Shown one piece after another: positions 45,612 to 54,800 of a DNA stretch of 64,000 bases; within the stretch, counting starts at the first letter, position 1; each line of letters begins with the position of its first letter. Under the pieces are notes generated by a model. It saw only the letters and a program-made list of their open reading frames with translations. It had not been told where the DNA came from and ran no database searches. Source of the DNA: Bin55 sp965205545 (lineage in GTDB: Bacteria; Pseudomonadota; Gammaproteobacteria; Pseudomonadales; Azotimanducaceae); assembly GCA_965205545.1 (NCBI GenBank), contig OZ242170.1:1302001-1366000 (forward strand), given 5' to 3'. The translations under genes were made by a program, and so were the position numbers.

Positions 45612-45626
45612 GATCAACGCTTGATC
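45612..45626. terminator. Short hairpin GATCAA-CGC-TTGATC between convergent genes
   Basis: A perfect 6-base stem with a 3-base loop lies between the oppF-like gene and the convergent barrel gene, nested in TCTAGAC/GTCTAGA arms (45593-45633). There is no T tract, so rho-independent termination is uncertain. Confidence 0.25.
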
Positions 45627-45628
45627 GT

Positions 45629-46423
45629 CTAGAACTGAAGTAACAGACGCAAAGACAGGTCGTAGCTCTCCGTGGTGAGCTCTTTGGGAATCTCCAGGTT
45701 ACGTTCGCTATCCTTCCATGAATTCGAGCCCTCATCGTTAACTCGCAACTCCAATTGCAGGGCTGACCGATCACCAATGAATTTTTCAATTCCAATGCCA
45801 CCTACCCATTGCTCGAGAACGGGCTTTCTAGTCTCCGTGGCTTGAGACGTTTGGTCAGGTGAAGTACATCCCTGATCATTCGTGCAAACCTCGAAGTTCC
45901 TTTCGAACGCGACTCCGATTTCACGTTTGCCTCCCAGCAGGTACACAGACAAGTCGAAAAAGCCGAAGAGCGTCACATACGTCCCGAGTTTGGCTACCAG
46001 TGATCTGTCGCTCTCTGCTTGGAATTTCCAGTCCTCTACTATCAAATTGGGCAATTGCGACCCATCCAACGTGAAGCCTGTAGCTGACAACGATCCTTCG
46101 ATCGTGTCACCTCTGAGTAGTGCGCTACCCTCCAATGCCAACCACGTACCCTGGCGTTGAAGGTCCAAACGATAACCGACAAAAGCTCCCAATGTGTAAG
46201 GTGTGCCCTCACCGCTCTTGTCTTCTGAGAAAACCAAGTCTGAGAGCGAGAGAGTTGGAAAAAGTTTGGTATCGCCACGATTGTCATACCTAGTCTTTAC
46301 ATCTTCCAACGCTATTCCGCTACCCAGGTAAATTCCACCAGCAGAAGAATGAGCAGCCATGAGAATGGCTAGAGTGGATACTAGGACAACACGCAGAATT
46401 CGCGATAGGTTGGGCCAATTCAT
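45629..46423 (-). CDS. Probable outer-membrane beta-barrel protein
   Basis: A 264-residue protein with a cleavable signal (ILRVVLVSTLAILMAAHSSAG), a mature start GIYLGSGIALEDV typical of small porin-like barrels, alternating hydrophobic strands, and a C-terminal phenylalanine (LSLRLLLQF) of the kind recognised by the BAM complex. One extracellular loop probably contains the cysteine pair in CTNDQGCTSPDQ. The ATG at 46423 has GGAAGAG just upstream; an earlier in-frame ATG at 46507 would give no proper signal. No specific family recognised. Confidence 0.75.
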   Translation of the reverse strand: MNWPNLSRILRVVLVSTLAILMAAHSSAGGIYLGSGIALEDVKTRYDNRGDTKLFPTLSLSDLVFSEDKSGEGTPYTLGAFVGYRLDLQRQGTWLALEGSALLRGDTIEGSLSATGFTLDGSQLPNLIVEDWKFQAESDRSLVAKLGTYVTLFGFFDLSVYLLGGKREIGVAFERNFEVCTNDQGCTSPDQTSQATETRKPVLEQWVGGIGIEKFIGDRSALQLELRVNDEGSNSWKDSERNLEIPKELTTESYDLSLRLLLQF

Positions 46424-46543
46424 AACTCTTCCTTGAGTTGAACCACACACTGAGTGGCGCACAGAACTGAGTGCAGCAATACTAACCCTTTTGTTAGTGC
46501 ATTGCAAAGACTATCAGCAACTTGATATGTGAGCGCTCGGAAG

Positions 46544-48046
46544 CTAGTCGCGAGCTTGCATCAATTGATTTCGAATTACACGACGCAGCAGTTTGCCTGT
46601 CTCGTTATAAGGAAGTTCCTTCCAAAACTCAATCGACTCCGGCACTCGAGAGGAACGCATGTGTTCGCGCACCCATTGCTGCAGATCAGAAATCGCCACA
46701 TGTTGGTTTACCACTACAACAGCAGCCACGGCTTCGCCCCACTCCTCACTTGCGACTCCTACAACAGCTGCATCGTCTACCGATTCATGCTCGAGAAGCA
46801 CATCCTCGATTTCTCCTGGCGACAGGTTCTCTCCACCTCGGACGATCACATCGTCAGCACGTCCTTCCAAAAACAAGTATCCGTCTTCAATGTAGCCCGC
46901 ATCGCGAGTGCAAAACCAGCCATCGTCGTCAAGCAGACTTCCCCGGCCTTCGTACTCCCCTGAAACTTGCTCTCCTCTTACATAGATCTCACCGTGGCTA
47001 CCTTCTGGCAAGGAACGTCCGCTCGAATCTCTTATGTCCAGTTCAATGCCCGGAAGCGGCACTCCTGCGGATGCCAAGCGTCGCCGGACATCCGGTTCTT
47101 TGCTGTCCATGGCAGCTCGGTGTTCGCGTGGTCCTAGCACAGTAACGGTAGAGCTAGTCTCAGTTAAGCCGTAGGCGTTGGTGAATTCCGTATTCGGAAA
47201 CCGTTGCAAGGCTCGCTCAACGACTCGACGAGGCATTTTTCCACCACCGTATGCGATGGATTGCAGATGCGGTAATTGCGCGCATTCCTGTTCGTCCATC
47301 GCATTCACGATCCGAGTCAACATGGTTGGCACGACAAACGCAGTTGTAACGTTGTGTTCGTTCGCTAGACGCAACCACTCGTGCGCGTCAAACTGAGCCA
47401 TCTGTACAACTCTTCTGCCCGAGTAGACGGAGCTCAAAATCGCACCGATGCCGGCAATGTGGTATGGAGGCACTGAAACTAGAGTTGCCTCGTCTTCGCT
47501 CGCGGACATGAACTCCACACTGCTTAATATGTAGGAGACCAAGTGTCGCTGGCGCATGATGGCGGCTTTAGGTACACCGGTTGTCCCGCTAGTAAAAAGG
47601 AGCACCGACACCTCACGCGGCTCCATCGACCAATGAAAGTCATCATTGGGATTAACGGGAATCGCTGACCTAAACCTGTTGCGACCTACAACCTGCAACT
47701 CTCTGCGTCCGCCGTACTTGGAAGCAAGTTTGTCGTCCGTGATCAGATACGCTGGCTGCACACGCTCCAACAGGGCGTCAATTTCGTCATCCGTCAGTCT
47801 GTAATTGAGGGGCACGTAGGGGATTCCAGCCCACGAGCTGCTGAAAAGTGCTATAGGTATTGCCAGGTTTGATGTGTCCAGCAACACGCAACGGCTTGCG
47901 CCAGACTCACGCAACACTTGCGACCGAGAGCGAGCGTCGTCAAGCAACTGGCCGTACTTGATCGATTCATCTTCAACAGGATCGTAGAATGCCGTGCGGT
48001 CTGGATAAGCTGAAGCTGCCATTTCCAGCAGCATCATGATGTTCAC
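46544..48046 (-). CDS. AMP-dependent acyl-CoA synthetase/ligase
   Basis: Activates a carboxylic acid to acyl-AMP and then acyl-CoA. The 500 residues contain the P-loop-like LLFTSGTTGVPKAA, the A5 motif NAYGLTETSS, WFCTRDAGYIEDGYLFLEGR with the conserved Asp and Arg, and the C-terminal catalytic lysine in YNETGKLLRR. Substrate not deducible; the lack of an extended fatty-acid tunnel insert and the 500-residue length fit medium- or short-chain or aromatic acids. The small gene at 48119-48424 lies upstream in the same direction, 72 bases away. Confidence 0.92.
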   Translation of the reverse strand: MNIMMLLEMAASAYPDRTAFYDPVEDESIKYGQLLDDARSRSQVLRESGASRCVLLDTSNLAIPIALFSSSWAGIPYVPLNYRLTDDEIDALLERVQPAYLITDDKLASKYGGRRELQVVGRNRFRSAIPVNPNDDFHWSMEPREVSVLLFTSGTTGVPKAAIMRQRHLVSYILSSVEFMSASEDEATLVSVPPYHIAGIGAILSSVYSGRRVVQMAQFDAHEWLRLANEHNVTTAFVVPTMLTRIVNAMDEQECAQLPHLQSIAYGGGKMPRRVVERALQRFPNTEFTNAYGLTETSSTVTVLGPREHRAAMDSKEPDVRRRLASAGVPLPGIELDIRDSSGRSLPEGSHGEIYVRGEQVSGEYEGRGSLLDDDGWFCTRDAGYIEDGYLFLEGRADDVIVRGGENLSPGEIEDVLLEHESVDDAAVVGVASEEWGEAVAAVVVVNQHVAISDLQQWVREHMRSSRVPESIEFWKELPYNETGKLLRRVIRNQLMQARD

Positions 48047-48118
48047 GGACTAAGAGCCTCTCGAGTGAAAGTGGATTCTTGGGACAGCGAAGCAGACTGA
48101 AATGCGAATCCGCAATTC

Positions 48119-48424
48119 CTAGTCGGTCTTGGGAAGTTTCTTCGAGTCCTTTAGCTTTAGTGCATCACCGTTGACTGCTAGCGACCCTTCACCTGGTTTA
48201 ACACACAGCACTTCTAGCTTGCCATCTACATTCACATAGCGCTTGCCAATAGTAGTGCCTTCGGCAAACTGCGGGTCCACTTCGGCATTCTGGTTCTCTC
48301 CGTTGTCTGTCATCGGTGCGCCGCCACATGTCAAACTTACGTCTTCTTGCGGCGCGCTTATAACCATGATTTCAGTAGTGCACACGCCACTCTTGAGTCG
48401 CTGACCGGTAGACAGTATCGCCAT
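48119..48424 (-). CDS. Small conserved hypothetical protein
   Basis: A 101-residue soluble protein of unknown function. The first half (TGQRLKSGVCTTEIMVIS, then VSLTCGGAPM) has two cysteines about 20 residues apart and a Gly-Gly turn. The second half contains GKRYVNVDGKLEVLCVKPGEGSL with a third cysteine. I recall similar small proteins next to fadD-like ligases in other bacteria; that is memory, not a search. A metal- or redox-linked role is possible. ATG at 48424 is preferred to one five codons earlier. Confidence 0.65.
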   Translation of the reverse strand: MAILSTGQRLKSGVCTTEIMVISAPQEDVSLTCGGAPMTDNGENQNAEVDPQFAEGTTIGKRYVNVDGKLEVLCVKPGEGSLAVNGDALKLKDSKKLPKTD

Positions 48425-48505
48425 TGCCAAGGGCCCCACGGAAAAATCGAGTAGCTGTAAATTTTACAAACCGAGACAGATGCACCACCGGCGGTCGACC
48501 GAATC

Positions 48506-49477
48506 CTAGACTAAATGAAGAATAGCGCTGCGTTCTTCCAGCAGCTCCTGCTCTGTAATCGCAACCTTCGAGCGACTGAATTCATCCAACTGCCTTCCTT
48601 CAACCACATGGACCCCTGCCTCATCGCACACTACCGGGTAGGAAAACACGATCCCTTTCGAAATGCCGTAGCTGCCGGTACTGTAGATTCCCATGCTAGT
48701 CACGTCAGCAGTGCCCAGATACCAATCGCGCATTTGTTCAATAGCCGCATTGGCAGCCGAAGCCGCACTCGAGAGGCCGCGTGCATTGAGAATTGCGGCA
48801 CCACGCTGCTGAATTGACGGAATGAATTCGGATTCGTACCAGTGCATGTCCACAACTTCCAAGGCTGGTGTTCCCTCAACGGTTGCCGAACCTAGCTCAG
48901 GAAACATCGTTGCGGAATGGTTGCCCCATATCGCCAGACCGGCGATCGAATCAACCTTGGAGTCCACTTTCTGTGCCAATTGCGCTGTAGCGCGATTGTG
49001 GTCAAGCCGAGTCATTGCGCAGAACTGCGAAGGTTCTAGATCGGGCGCATTACTCAATGCAATTAAGCAGTTTGTGTTGGCTGGATTTCCTACAACTAGG
49101 ACTTTGACATGCTTGCATGCGTAGGAACTCAATGCTTTACCTTGCGCTGTGAAGATTGCTCCATTCGCTTCAAGCAGATCTTTTCGTTCCATGCCAGGAG
49201 ATCGAGGACGCGAGCCTACAAGAATCGCCACGTCGACATCGGCGAACGCGGACTCAGGCGAATCTGTTGCCACAATCTTTTGCAAAAGGGGAAAGGCGCA
49301 ATCCTCCAACTCCATCACAACCCCTTTGAGTGCATCCATTGCAGGCGGTATTTCCAGAAGCTGAAGCTCAATGGGTTGGTCCCCTCCCAGCATTTCGCCA
49401 GACGCTATGCGAAAGAGCAGTGAGTAGCCAATTTGCCCCGCAGCTCCAGTTACGGCAATTCGCACGGTTTGCTTCAT
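48506..49477 (-). CDS. mdh: Malate dehydrogenase
   Basis: TCA-cycle enzyme that oxidises malate to oxaloacetate with NAD. The 323 residues have the Rossmann motif VTGAAGQIGYSLLFRIA, the substrate Arg in RPRSPGMERKDLL, NPANTNC, the Asp-His relay in RLDHNRA and IWGNHSATMFPEL, and the Thermus-like mdh type rather than the E. coli type. Length is normal. It is alone, divergent from nothing close, without sucCD nearby. Confidence 0.95.
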   Translation of the reverse strand: MKQTVRIAVTGAAGQIGYSLLFRIASGEMLGGDQPIELQLLEIPPAMDALKGVVMELEDCAFPLLQKIVATDSPESAFADVDVAILVGSRPRSPGMERKDLLEANGAIFTAQGKALSSYACKHVKVLVVGNPANTNCLIALSNAPDLEPSQFCAMTRLDHNRATAQLAQKVDSKVDSIAGLAIWGNHSATMFPELGSATVEGTPALEVVDMHWYESEFIPSIQQRGAAILNARGLSSAASAANAAIEQMRDWYLGTADVTSMGIYSTGSYGISKGIVFSYPVVCDEAGVHVVEGRQLDEFSRSKVAITEQELLEERSAILHLV

Positions 49478-49558
49478 TCGGATGTTCCTATTCGAGAGTT
49501 CGGGACCAATTACAAATATACACAGAGAGAATACGACCGGGGATTAGCCGACACAACT

Positions 49559-49996
49559 CTAATCGTGAAATTCGGAGTACCAAACATCGTTCTCGATTAA
49601 TTCAAGCGCTTTCGGTAGAAAGGGAACAACATTTGGTGGCAGCAAATGCTGGCGGAACCACCCAATTCGCGCACAGCGATCAGGCTCCCCAATCCTCGGA
49701 ACTCCTTTCCATTCTTGAGCTTCAAAAATGAAGTCAACGCCTCCGTCGAAGGGCATCACCACACGAGGGAGGACATTCTCAACCACTAGTCCTGACTCCT
49801 CGCAGATTTCACGGATTGCTGCATAAGTGATTGATTCGCCAGGTTCCACGTGGCCTCCCGGCAGCGAATAGAAACCATCTCTATATCCCGTATTCATTCT
49901 CTCCAGCAAAAGTATCTCGTCGTGTGCGTTTCGTGCAATCGTGTGAACGATCAACGAAATTCCGGTCCTGCTATCGGTTGCCACAGTGGAACGCAT
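49559..49996 (-). CDS. Nudix hydrolase
   Basis: A 145-residue Nudix-family protein. The full Nudix box GGHVEPGESITYAAIREI continuing to CEESGL gives the metal-binding Glu residues. Such proteins cleave nucleoside diphosphates linked to another group; the substrate is not readable here. Start at 49996; the upstream lipoprotein gene is divergent. Confidence 0.88.
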   Translation of the reverse strand: MRSTVATDSRTGISLIVHTIARNAHDEILLLERMNTGYRDGFYSLPGGHVEPGESITYAAIREICEESGLVVENVLPRVVMPFDGGVDFIFEAQEWKGVPRIGEPDRCARIGWFRQHLLPPNVVPFLPKALELIENDVWYSEFHD

Positions 49997-50113
49997 CGGC
50001 CAAGGAATCTAATTCGCCATTCATGAGCTCAATTCACCCAGAGGTGGGAGAATTCCGCTTTCGCATATTTCGTAATAGCATACATTCCTATGTTGCCGGT
50101 AGTTCCTCGCCCC

Positions 50114-50935
50114 ATGCCTGCAAAGATTCAAAAACTGGAGGGTATCTGCTTACTCCTCTTGCCGATTATTGCTTGCCTAGCACTCTCTAGTTGTACAACG
50201 CTTGAGACGTCAACCGATGGGCTCCAATCCGGAGCCAATCCCCTCGAGGAGATCGAACACCGGATACTCGCTACTTCCCATCAATGCTATGTGGCCAAGG
50301 ACACTTCGAGTTTGTACGCTTTAAAGCGAGAAATGCTGACTTGGGATGTGGATTCAGAGCAATGGGCAGCACACGTGTACTGGCTTGCATTTGCCGACTT
50401 CAATATTGCTCAATTGGAAGAGATCTTTGGCAGTACGGATCAAAGCCTATTGCTGATTGATCAAGCTATCGATTCACTGAGAGACACCGAAGCATTGAAC
50501 GTCGAAGCGCATTCTCTGCTTGCCATACTGTCTCAAGAAAAAATCAAATTTGCCCCAGACGAGACGTTCGAATTAGTAACTCAGGTACGCAACCAAGTAT
50601 CTTCGGCGATTGAGTTAGATAGCGAAAACCTTAGGGCTCACTTGGCAAACGTAATGAACTCCGTGGTAGAGATACCCGGCTTTGGTCGGTCAGTCGATCC
50701 ACAAGAAACTATTGCACAAGCATTGGAGAAAGCATCACTCGACATCGGTGACATGGATGAGGATCTCACATTCATGCATCCGCCCACATGGGGATTTGCG
50801 CGCATTCTTGGCTACGAGGTCATTTATCTGATGAACGTGGGCAATACAGAAGGCGCAATCGAAGCCATCGGTAGAGCTCTTGAGGAATTTCCCGACCACT
50901 ACTGGTTGATGGAGCTTGAAGCTCGCCTTGAATGA
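50114..50935 (+). CDS. Lipoprotein with helical (TPR-like) repeats
   Basis: A 273-residue protein whose signal peptide ends in the lipobox ALSSC (signal ICLLLLPIIACLALSSC). The mature part is helical, with motifs resembling tetratricopeptide units, especially the C-terminal TEGAIEAIGRALEEFPDHYW. A TatT-like role (partner of TRAP transporters) is one option, but no TRAP genes are near. ATG at 50114 is preferred over one eight codons earlier. Confidence 0.7.
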   Translation: MPAKIQKLEGICLLLLPIIACLALSSCTTLETSTDGLQSGANPLEEIEHRILATSHQCYVAKDTSSLYALKREMLTWDVDSEQWAAHVYWLAFADFNIAQLEEIFGSTDQSLLLIDQAIDSLRDTEALNVEAHSLLAILSQEKIKFAPDETFELVTQVRNQVSSAIELDSENLRAHLANVMNSVVEIPGFGRSVDPQETIAQALEKASLDIGDMDEDLTFMHPPTWGFARILGYEVIYLMNVGNTEGAIEAIGRALEEFPDHYWLMELEARLE

Positions 50936-51003
50936 CACTCGTAGTGGCGGTGGTATTCTCCACTGTCCGACATTGGCAGGGCTAAACGCACTGGAGAGGC
51001 CGC

Positions 51004-51591
51004 ATGACAGAAATCAACATTGAAGAGCTGAAACCAGTGGGAGAATTCGGCTCCAAGATCTGGTGTGAAACAGTCGCCAGCTACGGAGTCCAGCTTCTGC
51101 AGGACGGCGACCTGCCCCGTGACCTAGAGTGGGGCTTTACTGAGAACTACACTCATCCTCCACGACGTCTACTTGAAAATGGACGCTCTCTATCAGCCTA
51201 TTTCATCATGGTGAAAGACGGGAAAATTAGTGGAGGCGACGGAATTCCATCTGAATGCCTTGCACTCCCAGGTTTCCACGTCGAGATTCAGTGGGCATCA
51301 ATCTGCAATCAGTCACGGTCGCTCTACGGCCGCGAAGGGCAACAACAGCGATCAGCTGAAGAACGAATAATGTTTCAAGACATTGCAGCCTACACCGGAA
51401 GAGATAACCCGCTCGGATTGAAACGAGGCAGCAAGCCGGCAGTTTGGCCGAAGGAAGTTGCCGCTGCTCTGGGCAAAGGCTCCGAACAAGGAGGAGGACT
51501 GCACAACATCGCGGCGAGGCTTCAAGCACCATCCCCGGAGTTTTCAGATCTACCTATGACAAAATGGGAGTACCTGAGTTTGGGTCGATGA
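51004..51591 (+). CDS. Hypothetical protein, probably frameshifted near its 3' end
   Basis: Unrecognised soluble protein. As read it has 195 residues and ends MTKWEYLSLGR. From about 51530 a different frame reads PGVFRSTYDKMGVPEFGSMS then KEQKEFFLELCGVHV to a stop at 51641, which looks far more like a protein end. Adding one C to CCCC at 51533-51536 joins the two frames without a break and gives about 212 residues. Upstream of that point the second frame is Arg-rich and not protein-like. The N-terminal part (WGFTENYTHPPRRLLENG) suggests an enzyme or binding protein but no family. GGAGAGG lies just before the ATG. Confidence 0.6.
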   Translation: MTEINIEELKPVGEFGSKIWCETVASYGVQLLQDGDLPRDLEWGFTENYTHPPRRLLENGRSLSAYFIMVKDGKISGGDGIPSECLALPGFHVEIQWASICNQSRSLYGREGQQQRSAEERIMFQDIAAYTGRDNPLGLKRGSKPAVWPKEVAAALGKGSEQGGGLHNIAARLQAPSPEFSDLPMTKWEYLSLGR

Positions 51592-51815
51592 GCAAGGAAC
51601 AGAAAGAGTTTTTTCTCGAACTGTGCGGAGTTCATGTCTAGCCGCCAATCAAGAGTGCACTGAATCAAATTCGACCGGCTGCGCCACTGCTTTGGTTTTT
51701 GACACGCAAGAGGAAACAACTCCACAACGAATCATCCCAAACAGAGCATCTATGTAGCGCTTTGCTAAGCTATGCGGTTTTCTAAACTGGGGTTGGTGCG
51801 CCAATCACGCGGCGC

Positions 51816-54800
51816 ATGACACAGGAATGCCTCGGCACATGTAAGCCACAGACCGATGCACGGCAACGACACGACAACGAAGAACCCTCCTCGGCTGGGA
51901 CACCCTCCCGCTTCCGGTCTTTACAACCCCAATACGAGCACGAATCTTGTGGAGTTGGATTTGTATGTGACATAAAGGGGAGAAAGAGCCGATCCATTCT
52001 CGATGATGCAAACCAAATGAATTGCAGCATGGAGCACAGGGGCGGTTTGGGATACGAAAAGAACTCGGGGGATGGTGCGGGAATACTTACTGGCATCCCC
52101 GATCGCCTGTTCCGCAAGACCGGTCAAACAGCTATAGGCTTTGGACTACCCCCAGTCGGCCAATATGGGGTTGGCGTTGTGTTTTTGCCACAAGACCGCT
52201 CTGAACAGGCGTTATGTAGAAAACACTTTGAGGATTGCATTCGACATGTTGGCCATGAGCTGCTTGGCTGGCGTCGAGTTCCTATCGATCCCAACGGTGC
52301 AATGCTCGGTGATTCCGCAAGAGCGGCTATGCCGCACATCGAACAAGTCTTCATAGCGGCTCCAAAGCAATCGGACCCGGATGCTCTGGAAAGAGTGCTA
52401 TATCTAATAAGGAAGTCGGTTTCGAAACGTATTCGCAGCAATACCACGATCGCACAGCGCTCACTTTTTTATGTATGTAGCCTGTCCGCCAAAGTAATCG
52501 TCTACAAGGGGATGCTCACACCCAATCAACTGTTCCCGTTTTACGTGGACTTGCAGGATGCCAATTATGAATCGCACCTTGCAATGGTGCATTCGCGCTT
52601 CTCGACAAACACCTTTCCTTCATGGGACCGCGCCCAACCAAATCGATTCATGTCGCACAACGGTGAAATTAATACCTTGCTCGGCAACAAGAACTGGATG
52701 AACGCTCGCCAAGGACAAGCCGAATCGGCAGTTTTCGGCGACGTGCTGCACGACCTCTACCCCATCGTTGAGCCAGACTGTTCGGATTCTGGAACATTTG
52801 ACAATGTGCTGGAGTTCCTATTGATGACCGGTCGAACTTTGCAGGAGTCGATTCTGATGATGATTCCTGAAGCGTGGCAGCACGACCAAACGATGTCGCA
52901 AGAAAAGCGCGACTTCTACGAGTACTTTTCTTGCCTCATGGAACCCTGGGACGGACCAGCGTCGATCGCATTCACGGACGGAACCTACATAGGAGCAGTG
53001 TTGGACCGCAACGGATTGCGACCTTCAAGGTACTACATAACCACCGACGACCGCTGCATCATGGCTTCCGAGGTGGGAGTGCTCGACATAGAGCCCAAGA
53101 ATGTAGTGGAAAAGGGACGCCTCCAGCCGGGCAAGATGTTTCTCATCGACTTCGAGCAGGGACGCATGATTCCTGACGACGAAATAAAGGAGGAGTGGGC
53201 TCGGGAACAACCTTGGGGTGATTGGCTTCGTCAGCAACGTCTCGAAATTAATGATCTACCGCAAGCTGCGAGTGTGCCCCATTTGGAGTCCAGCACGTTG
53301 ATGCAACGAATGCAGGCCTTCGGCTATACGACTGAAACGCTGCAATTCATGCTTCTGCCTCTTGTGACCGAGCAGCGCGACCCGCTCGGCTCAATGGGCA
53401 ACGATGCCGCGCTTGCAGTAATGTCGGACAAGCCACGCATGTTGTACGACTACTTCAAGCAGCTCTTCGCGCAGGTCACCAATCCAGCGATCGATTCAAT
53501 CCGAGAACAAGTGGTGATGGCCCTGGAGTGCTACATTGGACCCGAACTGAACATTCTCAGCGAAACCGCCAGCCACGCCCATCGGCTTCGCATTCAGCAT
53601 CCAATTCTGACTAATGCCGAACTCGCCTCCCTAGTCTCGCTGGACTACAGAGGATGGAGAGCACGTGTCATCGACATGACTTTTGAGACCGATTCCGGCC
53701 GCGACGGTTTATTGTCTGCATTGGAGCGCATGTGCCATGAAGCCACCAATGCGATTGAGCAAGGATTCCGATTGATCGTTCTGTCTGATCGCGAAATGGG
53801 ATTACTTCGCACACCGGTTAGTGCACTTCTTGCGGTGGGTACTGTACATCACCACCTAGTTCGAACGCATTCTCGAACTAGGATCGGCATCGTTGTGGAA
53901 ACAGGCGAAGCGCGTGAAGTCCATCATCATTGCTTGCTTGTAGGCTACGGCGCCGATGCAATCAATCCCTACCTTGCGTTTGAAGCGCTTTGGGACGCAA
54001 GACGCAATGGCTACATGCACGATATAGCCCATCTGCAAAACGACCAAGACATCGAAATAGCCTACAAGACTGGGACAGCCAAGGGCATCCTGAAGGTGAT
54101 GGGAAAAATGGGCATATCAACCCTTCAATCGTACAAGGGTGCCCAAATCTTTGAGGTCGTGGGACTGGCCGACGAAGTTGTTGAAAGGGCATTCACAGGA
54201 ACGGCAAGCCGAGTAGACGGAATAGGATTCGAAGTGCTGGCCAGCGAAATGCAGCGGCGCCATGCTGTTGGTTACCCCAGCAACAACCACGTGCGAGCGT
54301 CGGTACTTCCCAATCCCGGTGATATCCATTGGCGCGTCGATGGAGACCTGCATATGTGGGACCCTGAGACCATCGCCGACCTCCAACTCGCTACACGCAA
54401 CAACAGTTGGGACACGTACCAACAATTCGCCAATCACGCCAATTTGCAAAACACACGAGGAGCGAATCTGAGAGGTCTGCTGGACTTCAACACGGACGTA
54501 AACGGTGGAGCAGTTTCCATAGAAGAAGTCGAGTCTGAAGCCGAGATCGTCAAGCGTTTCACGACAGGAGCAATGAGTTTCGGTTCAATCTCCAAGGAAG
54601 CACACGAGTCGTTGGCTATTGCCATGAATCGAATGGGTGGACGATCGAACACTGGCGAAGGAGGAGAAGATGCTAACCGTTTCCTGCCACTTGCCAACGG
54701 AGACTCGAAGCGCTCAGCCATCAAACAGGTGGCAAGCGGGAGGTTCGGTGTAACCATCAACTATCTGAGCAATGCAGATGAACTGCAAATAAAGATTGTT

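Noticed and set aside
46522..47145. Plus-strand open frame of 207 codons
   Set aside because: Antisense to the acyl-CoA ligase; Arg/His/Leu-rich shadow composition.
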